Part shown: positions 59,363-64,000 of the stretch, in pieces
How the letters are laid out: every line of letters starts with the position of its first letter
Numbering within the stretch: position 1 is the stretch's first letter
Assembly (NCBI RefSeq): GCF_002575655.3
Contig: NC_053040.3
Coordinates: forward strand, 464,738,780 to 464,802,779
Reading direction: 5' to 3'
Length of the DNA: 64,000 nt
Source: Aegilops tauschii subsp. strangulata
Taxonomy: Eukaryota > Streptophyta > Magnoliopsida > Poales > Poaceae
Program-made: the position numbers and the translations under genes
The notes under the pieces: generated by a model
Told to the model about the DNA's origin: nothing
Databases searched by the model: none
The model's input: the letters and a program-made list of their open reading frames with translations, nothing else

Positions 59363-59492
59363 AAGAGGCGCAATGCTCACGTTGCTTAGCTTCAAGCCTT
59401 GAGGAATAAGGTAGACTGCATCGAGCTATGTGCAGTGCAGTCTACACTATTCCGAAAGGCTTGAAGCAAATCAACGCGCATTGCGCCTCTTT
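59363..59492 (+). ncRNA. Long imperfect hairpin, miRNA-precursor-like
   Basis: Arms 59363-59420 and 59436-59492 (57-58 nt) are complementary at about 86% of positions, with a 15-nt loop. The outer 14 bp (AAGAGGCGCAATGC) and the stretch GCTTCAAGCCTT pair perfectly; bulges are small. It would form a stable stem if transcribed. Whether it yields small RNAs is not known from sequence. Confidence 0.5.
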
Positions 59493-59499
59493 TTTATTT

Positions 59500-59935
59500 T
59501 TAATCATTAAAAGCAAAAAGAATTTTCATAAAGAACTTTTTTTGATAGAAACTTTAATAGCAGAAAGAATTATGATAAAGTAAAATAAATAAGTAATTAG
59601 AAACAAAATAAAATAAAATAAATAAGTTTTTTGTTGTAAGTAGAAATAAAACAAAATAAATATAGCAAAAAAGAAAATAAAAAAACTAAATACAGCAAAA
59701 AGAATTTTCATAAAGAACTAATGGCACTAATAGAAAGTAAAATAAATAAGTAATTAGAAACAAAATAAAATAAAATAAATAAGTTTTTTGTTGTAAGTAG
59801 AAATAAAACAAAATAAATATAGCAAAAAAGAAAATAAAAAAACTAAATACAGCAAAAAGAATTTTCATAAAGAACTAATGGCACTAATAGAAAGTTTATA
59901 TGTTTTCTAAAACTAATGGCACTAACAGACAGTTT
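59500..59935. repeat. AT-rich tandem duplication, 157-bp period
   Basis: TAATTAGAAACAAAATAAAA starts at 59594 and again at 59751. Two nearly identical copies, with a partial third (AAGAATTTTCATAAAGAACT near 59858). Low-complexity ORFs here are artefacts. Confidence 0.85.
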
Positions 59936-60244
59936 ATAATTTTGCTGACCTAAAAGCAAAAAGAATTAAAAAATAAAGCAAAAAACAAAAGAAAATAAAT
60001 AATGCAAAAAATTTAAAAAACTGCCACCTATTGGGCCACCACGGCCTGAATACGACTAGAAACCCAACCTGGGCCAGGATTCAGGCCCGCAGAAGGCCCA
60101 ATAGGCCAACAGACAGCATAGTGTGAGATTAGGCCCGTAAGCCTGCATTTGAGAGGAGCTCGAGAGGGCAGCTGCAGCGGGGCTTATAAACCACTCCGAG
60201 CCCCTCTCAACTAGCGAGGTGGGACTAAACTTTTGGCTGCGACG

Positions 60245-60465
60245 CGGGCAGCAAGAGGCCTTTGGTCCCGGTTGGTGGCACCAACCGGGACCAATGGCCC
60301 CCCCTTTAGTCCCGGTTGGTGCCACCAACCGGGACCAAAGGCCGCCGCTTCCCGCCCTTTGGGCTGCTGAAAAGAGGTCTTTGGTCCCGGTTGGTGGCAC
60401 CAACCGGGACTAATGCCTACCTCTAGTCCCGGTTGGTGCCACGAACCGGGACTAAAGGATTTGCT
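60245..60465. repeat. Central CACTA repeat cluster 2, just upstream of the second gene
   Basis: Four to five GGTCCCGGTTGGTGGCACCA palindromes in tandem, followed by a TATA-like TTGCTATATAAGTCC at 60461-60475. This suggests a promoter for the downstream protease gene with transposase-binding repeats attached. Confidence 0.75.
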
Positions 60466-60669
60466 ATATAAGTCCACACTTAGGAAATTTTCGACATACC
60501 TCGCCAGTTGCCCCCGACGCCGCCAGGCTGCCCGTGCTCGCCGTCGCCGCCCGCTCCTCATCGCCGTCGCCCCGCGCCCTTGCCTCGACGGGTCGCCGCC
60601 CGGTGCTCGTCGCCGTCGCCCTGCCCCCACGCGCCGCCCCGCCTCGTGCTCCCCTGCTCGCGCGCGCCG

Positions 60670-62469
60670 CCTCGGAGGCAATATAGATTCGGTCCTTCTC
60701 TGAAGACTCCAGAGAAGTTACCATATGAGAGGACCGAGGAGGAGAACGCGAAGATCGTGCGAGCCGAAGTGAAGAACTTCTTTGAAGGGGTCAAAGCAAA
60801 GAAACATCCACCTCCGGAGGAGAAGGTAGATCCGGTGAAAGCAAAGCGCACTCTGGCTGCCCTGACAAAACCACCAAAGTCTCCGCCAAAAGGCAACTAT
60901 GAGCGCGTTCTTGCAAAGGCATATGCCGAAGCGGAGCGGTCGGGAAGTACTATCAGTGATAAAAGGATGAAAGAACGACGAGCTGGGAAAAAAATTGCCC
61001 AGCTCGGCGAACAAGAGAACCAATCGTGCCCCCCGCTCAAGGTGTCAAAAGACATCGTCGCTAATGATCCGGGTATGGTGCCCGGTTATACCGATCTTGG
61101 AGATTACCTGCCCGACGATGTACATTATGAAATCATGGAGGTGGACGAACACAAATACCATTACGGGAAGCCTCTCGTCAAAGATGTCAAATCTCTAAGC
61201 ACGATGATGCGAAGACTACATGATTGGTACATGAAAACCTGCAGAGAGTCTGATGGGATGAGTACTTTAACGCTGAGAGTTAAACCGGAGCATGACCTCG
61301 TTGGAATTGAACTGCTGAATGTTCCATTTGAGGATTTCTTCCAGTTTTACAATCTAATGTCCCTCGATAAAACAACGATCACTTGCTATTGTCTGTAAGT
61401 AGTACTACTTCTGTCATTAAGTCTCTCTATATAGGTCAGCTCTTTCATTGCATGTATTTATACTTATCCTCACTATATTATGCAGATTGAAGATCGCCGA
61501 ATTGAAGAAAAGACAAATCGGTGATATTGGGTTCATTAACACAAATCTCATAGATGATTATCAGGTTAAATTTCATGCCAAAGAAGCCGAGGCCAACTTG
61601 CTACAATCGTTGGTAATAAATCAAAACAAAGATATAATACTCTTTCCTTACAACTTCAAGTGAGTGTTACTGTCTTCTGCATATTCGGTTTCCCTTTATT
61701 AGTCCAGGTTATGGTAATGTAATTGATGACTTATGCATGCATGCGCAGCTTCCACTATATTCTCCTAGAGATTAAGCTTGAGCCGGGAGTAGTAATCGTC
61801 TTAGACTCGAGACGAAAAGATCCCTAGGACTATGCGAACATGACTCAAATGCTCCAGAAGTAAGTTAAATTGATCTTTATCCACCATATCAGCAACTTTG
61901 TTCATTTCCTGATATCAAGTAATTGTTTTCTTTGTCTGGCAGGGTTTGGAGAAAATTCACCTCAAAAGCCCCGGGACTGCCGAACCAGCTGCAATTTAGA
62001 CACCCAAAAGTAAGTACTATAGTAGCATGTTCCGCGCATCTCCTAGTGATTCAAGCGCTAGTTTGATCAATACCATTTAGCATGCTTGCTTATCAGTTTC
62101 ATTGACCTCTATTTCTTGTAAAGTGGTTGTGGCAGCAACCCGGGAATAATTACTGTGGATACTACATTTGCGAGTCCATCCACTACCATACCTGTGAGCG
62201 GGGCTACACTGAAGAACAATATGAAGTGCGTAAGCAATAATATTCACAATTTTATTTTATTACCATCATTTGTGTTGAGTTTCATTTATTCATATATATA
62301 TATGTATTGACCCCCTTCTTCAAATTAGATTTTTCGGAAGCGGGATGAACTCCTAGCACCAGATCGTATGCGAGGAATTCAAGAGGAATTGGCGGCATTC
62401 TTCCTTGACCACGTGATCGCTGAAAACGGAGAATACTATGTGGACCCTGTGTTCCTACAATATAATTAG
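60670..62469 (+). pseudogene. CACTA second gene with C-terminal Ulp1-like (C48) protease
   Basis: Exons ...-61394, 61486-61659, 61749-61859, 61943-62009, 62136-62225 and 62339-62469, all GT-AG with consistent phase. The first exon is open from 60508, but its N-terminal part is GC-rich filler and I see no convincing initiator; similarity begins near GPSLKTPEKLPYE. The C-terminus has the protease triad layout: His in NFHYILLEIKL, Asp in VIVLDSRRKD, and Cys in QPGNNYCGYYICES. A TAG at 61825-61827, three codons after KDP's Lys, truncates the protein before the catalytic Cys. Such genes accompany many plant CACTA elements. Their role (perhaps DNA binding plus SUMO-pathway interference) is inference. 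Confidence 0.8.
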
Positions 62470-62595
62470 GAGATTGTATTGTAAGAGATAATTATTGTAT
62501 ATATGTAGCCGGTAGTGTCGGATAGATATACGAGAACTTGTTGTTCGACCAATATCTCGGAGAAGGAGAGGTGGTCGATATCACTTCTCTCTGTA

Positions 62596-62597
<2 letters not shown>

Positions 62598-62657
<60 letters not shown>
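62598..62657. repeat. (AT)n microsatellite
   Basis: About 29 AT units in the 3' untranslated part of the CACTA element. Confidence 0.95.
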
Positions 62658-62659
<2 letters not shown>

Positions 62660-62889
62660 CATGACGATCTTCTGTTTTCTTCATTTGATTACTAGCTAGC
62701 GTGTCTACTCCTCTCCATGCGTATATAGTACGTAGCGTCGACAAAGCACGGAGATAAGAGAGGACACTTCTCTCTATTAATTAGCTAGCTAACACAATAT
62801 ATGAAACACCTAAATTAACCCCCCAAAACCCCTAAACCACCCCCTTTCCAAAAAAAAAATCTCAGCTCCTGCCAGGTGCTGACGCGTGG

Positions 62890-63103
62890 ATGCCTATTGG
62901 TCCCGGTTGGTGGCACCAACCGGGACCAAAGGCCCTCCTGCCTGGGCTCCCCGCACCGGCCACGTGGACGGCCTTTAGTCCCGGTTCGTGTAAGAACCGG
63001 GACTAAAGGGCTAGGGCATTAGTAACGACCCTTTAGTCCCGGTTCCAGAACCGGGACTAAAGGCCCTTATGAACCGGGGTAAAAGCCCCTTTTCCTACTA
63101 GTG
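62890..63103. repeat. Right subterminal repeats and TIR of the CACTA element
   Basis: GGTCCCGGTTGGTGGCACCA palindrome at about 62900-62930, then TAGTCCCGGTTCGTGTAAGA and TAGTCCCGGTTCCAGAACCG units, ending CTACTAGTG. Confidence 0.88.
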
Positions 63104-63106
63104 TAG

Positions 63107-63310
63107 ATAGATAGCTTTAGAGCTGTTGTTAGGCTATCTAGGATTCATCTGTATGTGTTTCATATTCAATTTCCCCACGTGACAAAATATAGGGGGGGAA
63201 ATCAGCTGGTTAAAATCACTCACTCTCTCCATCCACGTCGACCTCCTAGTGTTGTTATCCGATAAGTGCTACAACATGGATAGATTTTCTACATATACGA
63301 TATCTGTTGT
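63107..63310 (+). repeat. Right copy of LINE flanking duplication, second part
   Basis: Continues 54067-54111. From ATAGCTTTAGAGCT to GATATCTGTTGTT it matches 23750-23966 apart from a shorter G-run (63191-63197), a few substitutions and a small deletion. Confidence 0.8.
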
Positions 63311-63841
63311 TATCCACTCGCCAGTATAAATGCAATAATGCTACATATACAATATATTTTTTTACAGATTAAAATCTACGGAGGTGACGTGGGGCACCCC
63401 ATGGCCGGTTTTCAATCAAGGACCAATAAAAATAGGACATATCAGCCTGTAGATTAACTCTGTAAGAAAATCTAGCATTTTTGGGATAAATGAGCCTCAG
63501 ACTTCTGGGCACGGTACGATGGTGTGACGGGTATTCCAACATGCTCCATTCGCTCTCAAAGTTGGCCTCCATCTATCTTTCTTACCGTTTCTCGGCGTGA
63601 CAAATTTAAATTTGCACGAGAAATGGGTACCCATCAAAGAGAGATGCCGGGCGTGAGATTGACATCTGAGGCTGGAATCGCAAGCTCGATCCATCCCCGT
63701 CGTCGTCATGCCATCATTGCAAATCGTTAACCCAGCACGTGCTGCATTGTTCACCATGATATAATGGGCCCGGGAGGAGGCGATTTCTGTGCAGCAGACA
63801 ACACAGTGCCACAACGTGCGTGCTCTCGTCGACCTCTGGCC
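63311..63841 (+). promoter_or_regulatory. Upstream region of the purple acid phosphatase gene
   Basis: No repeats that I recognise. A G-box core GCACGTGC (CACGTG at 63736-63741) lies about 100 bp before the start codon, and a TATA-like GATATAATGG at about 63759. No phosphate-starvation P1BS site (GNATATNC) was found. Assigning the core promoter is tentative. Confidence 0.4.
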
Positions 63842-64000
63842 ATGGGTGCTCTTCGGCGTCACCAGTGCCTCATTGCCGCATTCGTGCTCGCCGGGCTACT
63901 CCTCGTCCAGGCCGAGGCGCGCGGGGTGACGAGCGCGTACCGGCGGAGGCTGGAGGCGGCGGAGGACATGCCGCTGGACGCCGATGTCTTCGCCGTGCCG
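63842..64000 (+). CDS. Purple acid phosphatase, N-terminal part (truncated by window edge)
   Basis: 53 codons open to the last base. Residues 1-26 form a typical secretory signal: MGALRRH, a hydrophobic core (LIAAFVLAGLLLVQA), then an AEA-like cleavage region. The mature start GVTSAYRRRLEAAEDMPLDA, followed by DVFAVP, matches, from memory, the N-terminus of plant purple acid phosphatases, which continue with a PPGYNAPQQVHIT-type stretch. These are secreted or vacuolar Fe/Zn (Fe/Mn) enzymes releasing phosphate from monoesters. The metal-binding motifs lie outside the window. The ATG at 63842 is the only in-frame start giving a signal peptide, and codon usage is strongly GC3-rich as in grass genes. 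It is the only host gene supported here. Confidence 0.82.
   Translation, partial: MGALRRHQCLIAAFVLAGLLLVQAEARGVTSAYRRRLEAAEDMPLDADVFAVP

Larger units (their letters stand above)
54112..63103 (+). mobile_element. CACTA transposon, Caspar-like
   Basis: 8992 bp. Left end CACTAGTAGAAAACGGGGC; the right end, reverse complemented, is CACTAGTAGGAAAAGGGGC. The 3-bp TSD TAG is at 54109-54111 and 63104-63106. Subterminal regions are packed with GGTCCCGGTT / AACCGGGACC units, the protein-binding repeats typical of this group. It carries a tnp2-type transposase, a second gene ending in an Ulp1-like protease, and a small upstream ORF. All three have one disabling change each, so the copy is probably not autonomous. 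Confidence 0.93.

Noticed and set aside
59526..59868. Two identical Phe/Tyr-rich ORFs resembling membrane proteins
   Set aside because: Low-complexity AT-rich tandem duplication, no initiation context or coding signature.
63497..63862. 121-codon minus-strand ORF at the right end
   Set aside because: Antisense to the phosphatase leader and signal peptide; no similarity seen.
1..64000. CRISPR arrays, operons, phage or prokaryotic systems
   Set aside because: The DNA is plant nuclear. Spaced repeats here are minisatellites, LTR leaders or CACTA subterminal repeats.

Overview
The window is plant nuclear DNA, almost certainly from a Triticeae grass (wheat, Aegilops or barley type). The evidence is the dense nesting of WIS/BARE-like and Angela-like Copia LTRs, an Athila-type Gypsy element, a Caspar-like CACTA element with its GGTCCCGGTT palindromes, and a Hades-like Stowaway fragment. 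Family names are recognised from memory. Boundaries, TIRs, LTRs, target-site duplications (TSDs), reading frames and splice phases were read from the sequence. Only one host gene is visible: the first 53 codons of a purple acid phosphatase at 63842-64000, running off the right edge.

Layout. 285-5038 is a complete Mutator-like element (MULE) with long TIRs, a perfect 9-bp TSD and an apparently intact five-exon MURA-type transposase. 5428-13930 is a WIS-like Copia element with TSD TGGTT, similar LTRs and a badly decayed interior. 13936-21950 is mostly AT-rich unassigned DNA with several unexplained repeat arrays, ending in a GC-rich minisatellite block. 21959-23186 is a 1.2-kb Pack-MULE carrying an antisense fragment of a nodulin-like MFS transporter gene.

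23967-54066 is a 5'-truncated LINE on the minus strand, flanked by a direct duplication of about 250 bp. It was split by an Angela-like solo LTR (25327-52768, TSD CTTAG). That was split by an Athila-type Gypsy element (25675-51378, TSD CCGAG). The Gypsy received an Angela-like element in its left LTR (26217-34706, TSD TCGAC) and a WIS-like element in its interior (36216-45174, minus strand, TSD AGATG). The WIS copy has a gag-pol region broken by only one base. 54112-63103 is a CACTA element (TSD TAG) inserted in the right copy of the LINE flanking duplication. It encodes a tnp2-type transposase, an Ulp1-protease gene and a small membrane ORF, all broken at single positions. The phosphatase gene begins about 530 bp beyond the LINE flank.

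The nesting gives a relative order of events: LINE, solo LTR, Gypsy, then the two Copia insertions, with CACTA separately after the LINE. I found no non-transposon multigene system. The observations I would check first are the long LINE flanking duplication, the long hairpin between the CACTA genes, the gene-capturing MULE, and the mismatch between similar LTRs and dead interiors in two Copia copies.
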